DNA of 64,000 nt from Cherax quadricarinatus (Eukaryota > Arthropoda > Malacostraca > Decapoda > Parastacidae), in contig NC_091391.1 of NCBI RefSeq assembly GCF_038502225.1, forward strand, positions 6,577,893 to 6,641,892, in the 5' to 3' direction. The position numbers and the translations under genes are program-made. How positions within the stretch are numbered: position 1 is the stretch's first letter; each line of letters starts with the position of its first letter. Of this stretch, positions 1 to 10,127 are shown piece by piece. The notes under the pieces were generated by a model. It saw only the letters and a program-made list of their open reading frames with translations. It did no database searches and was not told the origin of the DNA.

Positions 1-138
1 ATTATTCAAGCAATTAAATACTGTACTCCTACACAGTGTTGTCGAGTAATTACTTTTTTTATTAACAATACAGCCCCAAAATATGGCAGCTACGAGCTGA
101 AAACCGATGGAGTCTTGTTTGTAATTTTCACCACAGTA

Positions 139-275
139 TGTAGGTTAGGTTAGGTTAGGCTAGGTTTGTCAGGAAACAGGACAAGTTTTTCCTGATGCTG
201 GTCTTAGTCACATGATGACATACAGCTGAAGCTTTTGGTCATCTGACCAAGGCCTTCCACTGGCTTACCCCTCCA
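139..275. repeat. TTAGG-headed dispersed repeat, copy 1
   Basis: Begins with about four TTAGG-like units (interstitial telomere-type motif of arthropods), then a conserved body with GGAAACAGGACAAG and GGTCATCTGACCAAGGCCTT. The same head and body recur twice near 23.8-24.0 kb. Bases 1-138 and 276-332 show nothing recognisable. Confidence 0.7.
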
Positions 276-332
276 ACCCTTTAAACCAAATTAACAGTTG
301 CATTTCAGTTTTCATAATTCTATTTTTTTTTT

Positions 333-1462
333 ATTATCACACTGGCCGATTCCCACCAAGGCAGGGTGGCCCGAAAAAGAAAAACTTTCACCATCATTCA
401 CTCCATCACTGTCTTGCCAGAAGGGTGCTTTACACTACAGTTTTTAAACTGCAACATTAACACCCCTCCTTCAGAGTGCAGGCACTGTACTTCCCATCTC
501 CAGGACTCAAGTCCGGCCTGCCGGTTTCCCTGAATCCCTTCATAAATGTTACTTTGCTCACACTCCAACAGCACGTCAAGTATTAAAAACCATTTGTCTC
601 CATTCACTCCTATCAAACACGCTCACGCATGCCTGCTGGAAGTCCAAGCCCCTCGCACACAAAACCTCCTTTACCCCCTCCCTCCAACCTTTCCTAGGCC
701 GACCCCTACCCCGCCTTCCTTCCACTACAGACTGATACACTCTTGAAGTCATTCTGTTTCGCTCCATTCTCTCTACATGTCCGAACCACCTCAACAACCC
801 TTCCTCAGCCCTCTGGACAACAGTTTTGGTAATCCCGCACCTCCTCCTAACTTCCAAACTACGAATTCTCTGCATTATATTCACACCACACATTGCCCTC
901 AGACATGACATCTCCACTGCCTCCAGCCTTCTCCTCGCTGCAACATTCATCACCCACGCTTCACACCCATATAAGAGCGTTGGTAAAACTATACTCTCAT
1001 ACATTCCCCTCTTTGCCTCCAAGGACAAAGTTCTTTGTCTCCACAGACTCCTAAGTGCACCACTCACTCTTTTTCCCTCATCAATTCTATGATTCACCTC
1101 ATCTTTCATAGACCCATCCGCTGACACGTCCACTCCCAAATATCTGAATACGTTCACCTCCTCCATACTCTCTCCCTCCAATCTGATATCCAATCTTTCA
1201 TCACCTAATCTTTTTGTTATCCTCATAACCTTACTCTTTCCTGTATTCACCTTTAATTTTCTTATTTTGCACACCCTACCAAATTCATCCACCAATCTCT
1301 GCAACTTCTCTTCAGAATCTCCCAAGAGCACAGTGTCATCACCAAAGAGCAGCTGTGACAACTCCCACTTTGTGTGTGATTCTTTATCTTTTAACTCCAC
1401 GCCTCTTGCCAAGACCCTCGCATTTACTTCTCTTACAACCCCATCTATAAATATATTAAACA
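333..1462 (-). mobile_element. RTE-clade retrotransposon, young 5'-truncated copy A
   Basis: Minus-strand 3' end of the young RTE family: T-rich tail, the conserved CCAAGGCAGGGTGGCCC tail motif, the 3' UTR, then an open C-terminal frame at 576-1463. That frame covers RT motif C (here LLFGDDTVLLG, the first Ala of FADD changed to Gly), LKVNTGKSKVM, the LRWFGHVERM region and the GRRGRGRPRKGW tail. Truncated in the RT domain at about 1462. Near identical to the 46-49 kb copy, hence recent. Confidence 0.9.
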
Positions 1463-1636
1463 ATAATTCTAATAAATTACTCTAATAATTCTAATAAACA
1501 CTTTATTTCACTCATTATATATGAAGTGGGACGAATTCTTTCTTTTCAAGTTTAAGGGACGAGCGAAATCACCATTTTTTTTTTTTTGTGGTCAGATTTC
1601 AATGAGAATTTGACGGTGGATTAAGCAGCATAAATC

Positions 1637-2458
1637 AATTCTATGATTCACCTCGTCTATGAAAGATGAGGTGAATCATAGAATTGATGAGGGAAAAAGA
1701 GTGAGTGGTGCACTTAGGAGTCTGTGGAGACAAAGAACTTTGTCCTTGGAGGCAAAGAGGGGAATGTATGAGAGTATAGTTTTACCAACGCTCTTATATG
1801 GGTGTGAAGCATGGGTGATGAATGTTGCAGTGAGGAGAAGGCTGGAGGCAGTGGAGATGTCATGTCTGAGGGCAATGTGTGGTGTGAATATAATGCAGAG
1901 AATTCGTAGTTTGGAAGTTAGGAGGAGGTGCGGGATTACCAAAACTGTTGTCCAGAGGGCTGAGGAAGGGTTGTTGAGGTGGTTCGGACATGTAGAGAGA
2001 ATGGAGCGAAACAGAATGACTTCAAGAGTGTATCAGTCTGTAGTGGAAGGAAGGCGGGGTAGGGGTCAGCCTAGGAAAGGTTGGAGAGAGGGGGTAAAGG
2101 AGGTTTTGTGTGCAAGGGGCTTGGACTTCCAGCAGGTATGCATGAGTGTGTTTGATAGGAGTGAATGGAGACAAATGGTTTTTAATACTTGACGTGCTGT
2201 TAGAGTGTGAGCAAAGTAACATTTATGAAGGGGTTCAGGGAAACCGGCAGGCCGGACTTGAGTCCTGGAGATGGGAAGTACAGTGCCTGCACTCTGAAGG
2301 AGGGGTGTTAATGTTGCAGTTTAAAAACTGTAGTGTAAAGCACCCTTCTGGCAAGACAGTGATGGAGTGAATGATGGTGAAAGTTTTTCTTTTTCGGGCC
2401 ACCCTGCCTTGGTGGGAATCGGCCAGTGTGATAAAAAAAAAAAAAAAAAAAAAAAAAA
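1637..2458 (+). mobile_element. RTE copy B, 5'-truncated with inverted 5' tip
   Basis: Plus-strand C-terminal fragment with an open frame 1659-2192 (thumb/C-terminal domain, LRAMCGVNIMQRIRSLE to SVFDRSEWRQMVFNT), the 3' UTR and a pure A tail of about 25 bases (2434-2458). The first 20 bases (about 1637-1656) are the reverse complement of the bases that follow about 1665, giving a foldback typical of twin priming during target-primed reverse transcription. It lies head-to-head with copy A, separated by about 175 bp. Confidence 0.88.
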
Positions 2459-2586
2459 TATGTATAGGCTGTGTTTGTTTAGCCTTCAAGTTAGATAGAA
2501 AAAATAAATTATGCACAAGTTTATGGGTCATAAGACTTTCCTAATTCTACTAAATTGGGAAGATGTACAATGCTCATGTAGTCAAT

Positions 2587-2745
2587 TTTTTTTTTATTAA
2601 TACATTGGCTGTTTCCCACCAAGGCAGGTGACCTGGAAAAGAAGAAACACTTTCATCATCATTCACCCCATCACTGTCTTGCCAGAGGCGTGCCTACAAT
2701 ACAGTTATAAAACTGCAACATATCAACCCCCCTCCTTGTAAAAAT
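2587..2745 (-). mobile_element. Degraded RTE-type 3' tail
   Basis: T-run followed by a diverged CCACCAAGGCAGGTGACC tail and the CACTGTCTTGCCAGAGGC segment of the 3' UTR. Only about 160 bp remain. No coding part. The adjoining 2460-2586 and 2746-2902 hold AT-rich sequence without recognisable features. Confidence 0.7.
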
Positions 2746-2902
2746 TTACTGTTTATGTAGTCAACATAGCAATGTAATTTATTGTTTATGTCATCAACGT
2801 AACAATATAATTTCCAATTTACAGCTGTAGGAGCAAAGTTATGCTCATAATTACCAATACTGTCATTCAGCTGTATTTATTTTCAATTCGGAGGTTGCAG
2901 CA

Positions 2903-3253
2903 CAGTGGATCCTCGGCACTTAATCTGGTTCCAGAAGGCTGCTCAAGTGCCGATCTGTTTGAGTACGGAACAAATTTTTCCCAACCAATTTTCTCTTTGG
3001 TTGACTGCTATCACTAATCCTCTTAGGCCCCATGGTGACTTATTTATTAAAAAGAAACGCCAAAAAATGCGAAGAAACATGAAATAGATTACAGTGAAGT
3101 TCTGGCAGGTCACGTTTGTTTGGTCGAGTGCCAGGCAAACGGCTGATGACCGAGCAATTTGTTTACCAAACAAAGCTTTTACAAAAGCACTTACAATAAT
3201 ACACTTACATAATTGGTCGAGATGGGAGCAGTTCGAAACTCAGGGTACCACTG
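2903..3253. mobile_element. Degraded TA-type MITE with CAGTGGWWCC termini
   Basis: Left end CAGTGGATCCTCGG and right end GGTACCACTG are inverted. The inner part (GTTTGGTCGAGTGCC, ACTTACATAATTGGTCGA) matches the better preserved copy at 34688-34969. The right flank is TA; the left flank has mutated. Similar to the Tigger-derived MITEs of the window. Confidence 0.65.
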
Positions 3254-3414
3254 TATTCTGATAATTATACTTGTGTGTACCTGTACTTAAATAAACTTAA
3301 ACACTGTGCTGGTGTGTAGGTACACATTAAAATCACTAAGAGTGTCTTATTAGTCTTGAGGACACTATATTAATAATGATATTAATAATATTCACTGAGG
3401 TGAATTAAATGTTG
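3254..3414. repeat. Dispersed-repeat fragment with AATAAACTTAAAC end
   Basis: The stretch with TGTGTACCTGTACTTAAATA and AGTGTCTTATTAG is repeated in reverse orientation near 32240-32340 (inside the 1.8-kb TA element). Origin not recognised. Confidence 0.5.
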
Positions 3415-3444
3415 CATTTTTTTTTCAACAAGTCGGCCGTCTCC

Positions 3445-3590
3445 CACCGAGGCAGGGTGGTCCACCGAAGCAGGGTGACCCACCGAGGCAGGGTGACCCA
3501 CCGAGGCAGGGTGACCCACCGAGGCAGGGTGACCCACCGAGGCAGGGTGGCCCACCGAGGCAGGGTGACCCACCGAGGCAGGGTGACCCA
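3445..3590. repeat. 18-bp minisatellite, about 8 units, seeded from the RTE tail
   Basis: Unit GAGGCAGGGTGACCCACC, eight near-perfect copies in the middle of the old RTE tail, where other copies have this motif once. It translates to SVGHPA or GGSPCL repeats in some frames; these are not genes. Confidence 0.93.
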
Positions 3591-3804
3591 AAAAGAAAGA
3601 AAATCCCCAAAAAGAAAATACTTTCATCATCATTCAACACTTTCACCTCACTCACACATAATCACTGTTTTTGCAGAGGTGCTCAGAATACAACAGTTTA
3701 AAAGTACGTATATATCTATAAAGATACACAACATATCCCTCCAAACTGCCAACATCCCGAACCCCTCCTTTAGAGTGCAGGCATTGTACTTCCCATATCC
3801 AGTA

Positions 3805-4780
3805 CAGTGGACCCCCGCATAACGATGGCATCACATAGCGATTTTTCCGCATACCGCTTACTTTTATCGCAAAATTTTTGCCGCGCATACCGATTAAAAA
3901 CCCGCTCACCGATTTTCGTCCGAGACGCGTCCAATGTGCCCTCACATGTGCCGCCCGTCCCATTGTTTACCAGCCAGCCTCCGCGGTAACATCCAAGCAT
4001 ACACTCGGAATATTTCGTATTATTACAGTGTTTTCGGTGCTGTTTCTGGAAAATAAGTGACCATGGGCCCCAAGAAAGCTTCTAGTGCCAACCCTGTGGT
4101 AAAAAGGGTGAGAATTAGTATGGAAATTAAGAAAGATTTTGAAGGGTTTGGGGCTAACCCTGAGAAGCCTATGCCAGTTGTGGAATCCATTGTGCCTACT
4201 TCAAAGATTAAGGAAATGTGTGCACAGTGGGTTGAACTGCAAACCTTTATAGATGAAAATCACCCTGACACAGCTGTTGCAAGCCGTGCTGGTGACTATT
4301 TCAATGACAATGTTGTGGCCCATTTTAGACAAATCGTAAAGGAACGGGAGGTACAGAGCTCTATGGACAGATTTGTTGTGCGACAGAGGTCCAGTGACTC
4401 TCAAGCTGGTCCTAGTGGCATTAAAAGAAGAAGGGAAGTAACCCCGGAAAAGGACTTGCTACCTCAAGTCGTAATGGAAGGGGATTCCCCTTCTAAACAG
4501 TAAGAAGATAATGCTCTCCCCTCCTCCCATCCCATCAATCATCACCAGATCTTCAATAAAAGTAAGTGTCATGTAATTGTGCATGCCTTTTTCAGTTTGT
4601 GTGTATTAAAATTAACATTTCATGTGGTAAAAAAAATTTTTTTTCATACTTTTGGGCGTCTTGCACGGATTAATTTTATTTCCATTATTTCTTATGGGGA
4701 AAATTCATTCGCATAACGATTATTTCGCATAACAATTATCCCTCTTGCACGGATTAAAATCGTTAACCGGGGGTCCACTG
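3805..4780 (+). mobile_element. Tigger/pogo element, internally deleted (976 bp), TA target duplication
   Basis: Inverted ends CAGTGGACCCCCGCATAACG and CGTTAACCGGGGGTCCACTG, flanked by TA (3803-3804, 4781-4782). Inside, an open frame 4063-4503 fuses the transposase start (MGPKKASSANPVVKRVR) directly to its C-terminal segment (DFEGFGANPEKPM, RQRSSDSQAGPSGIKRRR). The whole DNA-binding middle and catalytic domain is lost. It inserted into the 3' UTR of the old RTE copy. Confidence 0.92.
4063..4503 (+). pseudogene. Tigger transposase remnant, catalytic core deleted
   Basis: About 147 codons, open, but only the N-terminal 20 residues and the C-terminal linker and tail of a TIGD1-like transposase are kept. 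The HTH and DDE residues present in the 14.3-kb copy are absent, so it cannot encode an active transposase. Chosen start is the ATG in ACCATGGGC, which matches the start context of the other two copies. Confidence 0.85.
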
Positions 4781-5381
4781 TACTCATGTCCAGCTATATA
4801 AAAATAACCAGTTTCTCTGAATCTCTTTACTAAATATTACCCTGCTCACACTCCAACAGCTCATCAGGTCCCAAACACCATTCGTCTCCAATCACTCCTA
4901 TCTAACATGCTCACACATGCTTGCTAGAAGTCCAAGCCCCTCGCCCTCAAAACCTCCTTTACCCCCCCTCCCTCCAACCTTTTTGAGGATGACCCCTACA
5001 CCGCCTCCCTTCCCCTACAGATTTTTATGCTCTCCAAGTCATTCTAATTTGATCCATTCTCTCTAAATGACCAAACCACCTTAACAACCCTTCATCAGCC
5101 CTCTAACTAATACTTTTATTAACTACACACCCATCCTAATTTCCAAGCTCTGAATTCTGTGCATAATATTTACACCACACATTGCCTTTAGACAGGGCAT
5201 CTCCACTGCCTTCAGCCACCTCCTCGCTGCAGCATTTACAACCCAAGTTTCACACCCATATAAGAATGTTGGTACCACTATACTTTCCTACATTCCCTTC
5301 TTTGCCTCCATGGATAATGTTTTTTAATTTCCACAGATACCTCAACACACCACTCACCTTTTTTCCTTCATCAATTCTAAT

Positions 5382-5538
5382 CAAACCATACCCCGGCCGG
5401 GACTGAACCCGCGGTCAGAGTCTCAAAACTCCAGCCCGTCGCGTAACTCGACAGGCTAGAGTTTTGAGACTCTGACCGCGGGTTCAATCCCGGCCGGGGT
5501 ATGGTTTGTTTGCAATCGTGTCATTACGATTTAGTGAG
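5382..5538 (+). mobile_element. tRNA-like foldback SINE with 14-bp target duplication
   Basis: The 14-bp flank TCATCAATTCTAAT occurs at 5368-5381 and again at 5539-5552. The insert is a strong hairpin: AAACCATACCCCGGCCGGGA at the left is inverted near 5490-5510, and AGAGTCTCAAAACTC is also inverted. A B-box-like GGGTTCAATCCCGGCC (5484-5499) points to a tRNA-derived promoter. It is inserted in the old RTE copy. Confidence 0.8.
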
Positions 5539-5978
5539 TCATCAATTCTAATGGTTAACCTCATCCTTCATAAACCCATCCGCTGACACGTCAACTCCCA
5601 AATATCAGAAAACATTCACTTCTTCCATACTCCCTCTCTCCAATGTGATATCCAATTTTTCTTTATCTAAATCATTTGATACCCTCATCACCTTACTCTT
5701 ATCTATGTTCTCTTTCAACTTTGTACCTTTACACACCCTCCAAAACTCATCCACTAACCTTGGCATATGCCTTTTCTAAATCCATAAATGCAATGAAAAC
5801 TTCCCTACCTTTATCTAAGTACTGTTCACATATATGCTTCAATGTAAACACTTGATCTACACATCCCCTACCCACTCTAAAACCTCCTTGCTCATCCGCA
5901 ATCCTACATTCTGTCTTACCTCTAATTCCTTCAATAATAACCCTACCGTACACTTTTCCTGGTATACTCAGCAAACTT

Positions 5979-6558
5979 TTATTATTTTTTTTTATTATCA
6001 CACTGGCCGATTCCCACCAAGGCAGGGTGGCCCGAAAAAGAAAAACTTTCACCATCATTCACTCCATCACTGTCTTGCCAGAAGGATGCTTTACACTACA
6101 GTTTTTAAACTGCAACATTAACACCCCTCCTTCAGAGTGCAGGTACTGTACTTCCCATCTCCAGGACTCAAGTCCGGCATGCCAGTTTCCCTGAACCCCT
6201 TCATAAATGTTACTTTGCTCACACTCCAACAGCACGTCAAGTATTAAAAACCATTCGTCTCCATTCACTCCTATCAAACACGCTCACGCACGCCTGCTGG
6301 AAATCCAAGCCCCTCGCACACAAAACCTCCTTTACCCCCTCCCTCCAACCTTTCCTAGGCTGACCCCTACCCCGCCTTCCTTTCACTACAGACTGATACA
6401 CTCTTGAAGTCATTCTGTTTCGCTCCATTCTCTCTACATGTCCGAACCACCTCAACAACCCTTCCTCAGCCCTCTGGACAACAGTTTTGGTAATCCCGCA
6501 CCTCCTCCTAACTTCCAAACTACGAATTCTCTGCATTATATTCACACCACACATTGCC
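5979..6558 (-). mobile_element. Young RTE copy C, nested in the old RTE
   Basis: Carries the young-family tail, the 3' UTR and the C-terminal coding part up to about LRAMCG, truncated 5' at about 6558. Flanks CTCAGCAAACTT at 5967-5978 and 6559-6570 form a target duplication of about 9-12 bp (CAG may be shared with the element). The host RTE resumes exactly after it. Confidence 0.9.
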
Positions 6559-7899
6559 CTCAGCAAACTTATTTCCCTATAATTTTTACAATCTCCTTTG
6601 TCCCCTTTCCCTTTATATAAAGGAACTATACATGTTCTCTGCCAATCCTTAGGTACCTTCCCCTCTTTCATACATTTATTAAACAAAAATACCAATCACT
6701 AACACTATATCCCCCCCCTGCTTTTAAGATTTGTCACGATCCTGTCAGTTCCAGCTGCTTTACCCCCTTTCATTTTACGTAATGCCTCACGCACCTCCCC
6801 CACACTCACATCCTGCTCTTCTTCACTTCTAAAAGATGTTATACCTCCCTGGTCAGTGCATGAAATTACCGCCTCCATTTCTTCATCGACATTTAAAAGT
6901 TCCTGAAAATATTCCCACCATCTACCCAATACTGTACCTCCATCTCCCCATCTACTAACTCCCCTACTCTGTTTTTAACTGACAAATCCATTTGTTCCCT
7001 AGGCTTTCTTAACTTGTTTAACTCACTCCAAATTTTTTTCTTATTTTCATTAAAATTTCTTGACAGTGCCTCTCCCACTCTCATCTGCTCTCGTTTTGCA
7101 CTCTCTCACCACTTTCTTCACCTTTCTTTTACTCTCCATATACTCTACTCTTCTTATAACACTTCTGCTTTGTAAAAACCTCTCATAAGCTAACTTTTTC
7201 TCTTTTATCACACCCTTTACTTCATCATTCCACCAATCACTCCTCTTTCCTCCTGCCCCCACCCTCCTATAACCACAAACTTCTGCCCCACATTCTAGTA
7301 CTGCATTTTTAAAACTATTCCAACCCTCTTCAACACCCCCACTAATCATCTTTGCACTAGCCCACCTTTCTGCCAATAGTCGCTTATATCTCACTCGAAC
7401 TTCCTCCTCCCTTAGTTTATACACTTTCACCTCCCTCTTACTTGTTGTTGCCATTTTCCTCTTTTCCCATCTACCTCTTACTCTAACTGTAGCTACAACT
7501 AAATAATGATCCGATATATCAGTTGTCCCTCTATAAACGTGTACATCCTGGAGCCTACCCATCAACCTTTTATCCACCAATACATAATCTAACAAACTAC
7601 TTTCATTACCTTGTATATTTATTTATCCTCTTTTTCATAAAATATGTATTACTTATTACCAAATTTCTTTCTACACATAGCTCAATTATAGGCTCCCCAT
7701 TTACATTTACCCCTGGCACCCAAAATTTACCTACTACACCCTCCACAACATTTTTGCCCACTTTAGCATTGAAATCCCCAACCACCATTACTCTCACACT
7801 TGGTTCAAAATTCCCCACACACTCACTCAACATTTCCCAAAATCTCTCTCTCTCCTCTTCACTTCTCTCTTCTCCAGGTGCATATATGCTTACTGTAAA

Positions 7900-8345
7900 T
7901 ATTGTATATGTTAATATAAATATTTTCATTAATCCACATAAGAGATTTTTTTTAAAATTATCTAATAAAGACACTATGTAACATATGAACATGATAAATA
8001 CACCCCACAGTAGAACAAATTAACATAAATATGAGATGTTAGGTATAGATGAATGTGTATCAACCAAAACCAGACACATTCGTCTACTTGTTTACATACT
8101 ACACGTCTCTCTCCTCTCTCATTTACTCGCTCTCTCTCTCTCATTTATTCGTTTTACCCCATTTACTCACCTCTCACCCTACATTAAGACTACCAATATT
8201 TGAAGGTAATCAATGAATGTACTGTACGTGCATTTTATTGCCCTGAGGTGCCTTAAATGTCATAGTATATTACATATGGGTGGGGTGGCCTGGCTGGCTA
8301 CCATACCTCCAACACCAGACTTCTTACAATAAATACTACTTGCCT
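7900..8345. repeat. Diverged transposon fragments
   Basis: The stretch 8165-8345 (GGCTGGCTACCATACC, ATAAATACTACTTGCC) is the reverse complement of material at about 30970-31100 in the 1.8-kb TA element, so it is a remnant of that family. 8095-8160 is rich in CTCTCT/CATTTACTCG. Nothing coding is seen. Confidence 0.6.
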
Positions 8346-8971
8346 CTCATCCTACATTAAGAACATAAGAATGGAGGAACTCTGCAGAAGGCCTACTGGC
8401 CCATACAAGGCAGGTCCTTGTCTTAAGTAAGACACATGGGCAACAGTTAGGCAACATTATTTCGAAACGTTCCGCCCAACTGCCAACCTGTTGGCATTAT
8501 ACACCATTTTGCCATTCACTCCACCAGACGCCGCAACACAAAGGCATCCCGGCACAGAAGAGAAGACACCCGGGACAACCCCTTCAAGTGAGAATCGTCC
8601 GATCTAAGAGGTACGTGACCCCTCAGTGACTACATTCTCTCTTCCACCAGCCCACACCTCTCCCTCCGACAGTACAAGTCTCGCTTATTTCTTCAGATCG
8701 TTTCAGACCACGGAACAGAACTCCACTCCAGGCCGAGAGACCAACAACCTCAAATCTACGACTCAAAGGGTGGACCGATTACATCATCTTCACACATCCA
8801 CCGCTCCTGCCCACCTTCTGTACTTGACCGAAGAAGCCCACTGTGCAGGCAAAACGTTTCAGAACAAAGTTGCCCAACTTGGGTAGCTTTTGGTAGAGGT
8901 CGCTTTTGATAAGGACTTGCCTTGCATGGGCCAGTAGGCCTTCTGCAGTGTTCCTCCATTCTTATGTTCTT
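8346..8971. mobile_element. Foldback element with AAGAACATAAGAA termini
   Basis: The left end (AAGAACATAAGAATGGAGG through GGCCTACTGGCCCATACAAG) is inverted at the right end (about 8915-8971). The 626-bp interior contains a copy of the CGAAGAAGCCCACTGTG hairpin repeat at 8828-8870. Unclassified; also seen in pieces at 9128-9512, 9552, 42040 and 51777. Confidence 0.65.
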
Positions 8972-9127
8972 AACTGTTGCCCATGTGTCCCACCCACCAG
9001 CCTGTCGGCACCGTACGCCATTTTGATATTCAGCAGGCCCGCTGGCCCACATTACGCAGGTCCCCCACAATCCATCCCACTAGCAGAACGTATGCCCACC
9101 CAAACTTTCAACGCTACCCAAGCAACA

Positions 9128-9512
9128 AGAACATAAGAAAGGAGGAACACTGTAGAATAAACGGTACCCAAGCAATTAGCGTTGACAATTCTACCTACTC
9201 ACGTGCAAGTCCCACTCAAATCCAACACCTCTCACTCGTGTACCCATCCAACCCAAATCTGAAACTACCCAAGGTTTCAGCTTTGATAATTCTGTTTACT
9301 CACGTGCTAAAACCTTGGGTAATTTAAAACCTGGGCTGGACAAATACACGAGTGGAAGGGGCTGGATCTCAGTGGGACTTGCACACTCATTGTTTGGGTA
9401 GCATTGAAAACTGAGCTGGGAAAATATTCTGCTAATGTGATGGATCTTGAAGGACCCACCCAGTACGGGTCAGCAGGCCCACTCCAGTGTTCCTCCTTTC
9501 TTATGTTCATAT
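9128..9512. mobile_element. Foldback element with AAGAACATAAGAA termini, copy 2
   Basis: Starts AAGAACATAAGAAAGGAGGA and ends with the inverted TCCTCCTTTCTTATGTTC. Inside, AAACTACCCAAGGTTTCAG and ACCTTGGGTAATTT are also partly inverted. A further left end occurs at about 9552 (ATAAGATCATAAGAGAGGAG) without a clear partner. Confidence 0.6.
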
Positions 9513-9689
9513 TATCTTACAATCATACTAGGCAGACTGTTCCATTCACCGACATAAGATCATAAGAGAGGAGGAACACTGCAGTAGGCCCCCGCTGGCC
9601 CACACTTGGCAGGTCCTTCACAAATCCAACCCACCAACAGAATAAACACTACCCAAGCAATAAGCTTTGATAATTCTATTAAGACTACA

Positions 9690-9910
9690 AATATTTTAAG
9701 GTAAGTAATGGGTGTACTGTGTGTGTAATTTACTTTTTGTTTTTAATGCCTAGTTTTACCGCTAACTTAATATATGTTAGTGTAAACTTGTTATCTGGCA
9801 TTTATATGCATTTATAAGGGGAAAAAATGGCATTCTGCTTTCCAGCAATGTCCGCTCTCCGACGGTAGCCTGGAATGCAACCTGCCATGTAAGTGGAGCC
9901 CTAATGTATA
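9690..9910. mobile_element. Remnant of the CAGG(A/C)AGGCCCC TIR transposon
   Basis: Contains TGTTAGTGTAAACTTGTTAT and TGCATTTATAAGGGGAAAAA, the reverse complement of the left part of the 30.8-32.6 kb element, then a terminal piece GTAGCCTGGAATGCAACC followed by GTAAGTGGAGCCCTA. This terminal piece resembles the 41-bp minisatellite unit at 57.3-57.9 kb. Confidence 0.65.
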
Positions 9911-10127
9911 AGCAATCAATTAGTTATTGCCTTATTAGTCTTAAGTTTCCCCGAAATGCTCTGCATATTAAGAGTCATTCTGGATGCACACCTAAATGTC
10001 ACCATCTCTGTACAAACATTATTATGATATAAACAAAGAATATGAATCTGATTTGCTACAATTTATCTCTGTTCTATGTCCTGCTAAACCATTCCACAAG
10101 TGAGTTCCACTCTTGTTATTATATATT

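Larger units (their letters stand above)
3415..7890 (-). mobile_element. Old RTE copy, nearly full length, broken by three nested insertions
   Basis: Remnants in the same order and orientation form one element: tail and 3' UTR 3415-3803, C-terminal and thumb region 4783-5367 and 5553-5758, RT core and connection 5759-5978 and 6571-7080, endonuclease 7050-7890 (shows VVGDFNAKVG and SDHYLVVATV). It is interrupted by a Tigger MITE (3805-4780), a SINE (5382-5538) and a young RTE copy (5979-6558). About 400 bp including the FADD motif are missing at about 5759, where LVDEF jumps to KAYA. Many stops and frameshifts. The sequence belongs to an older subfamily than the 46-kb copy. Confidence 0.85.
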
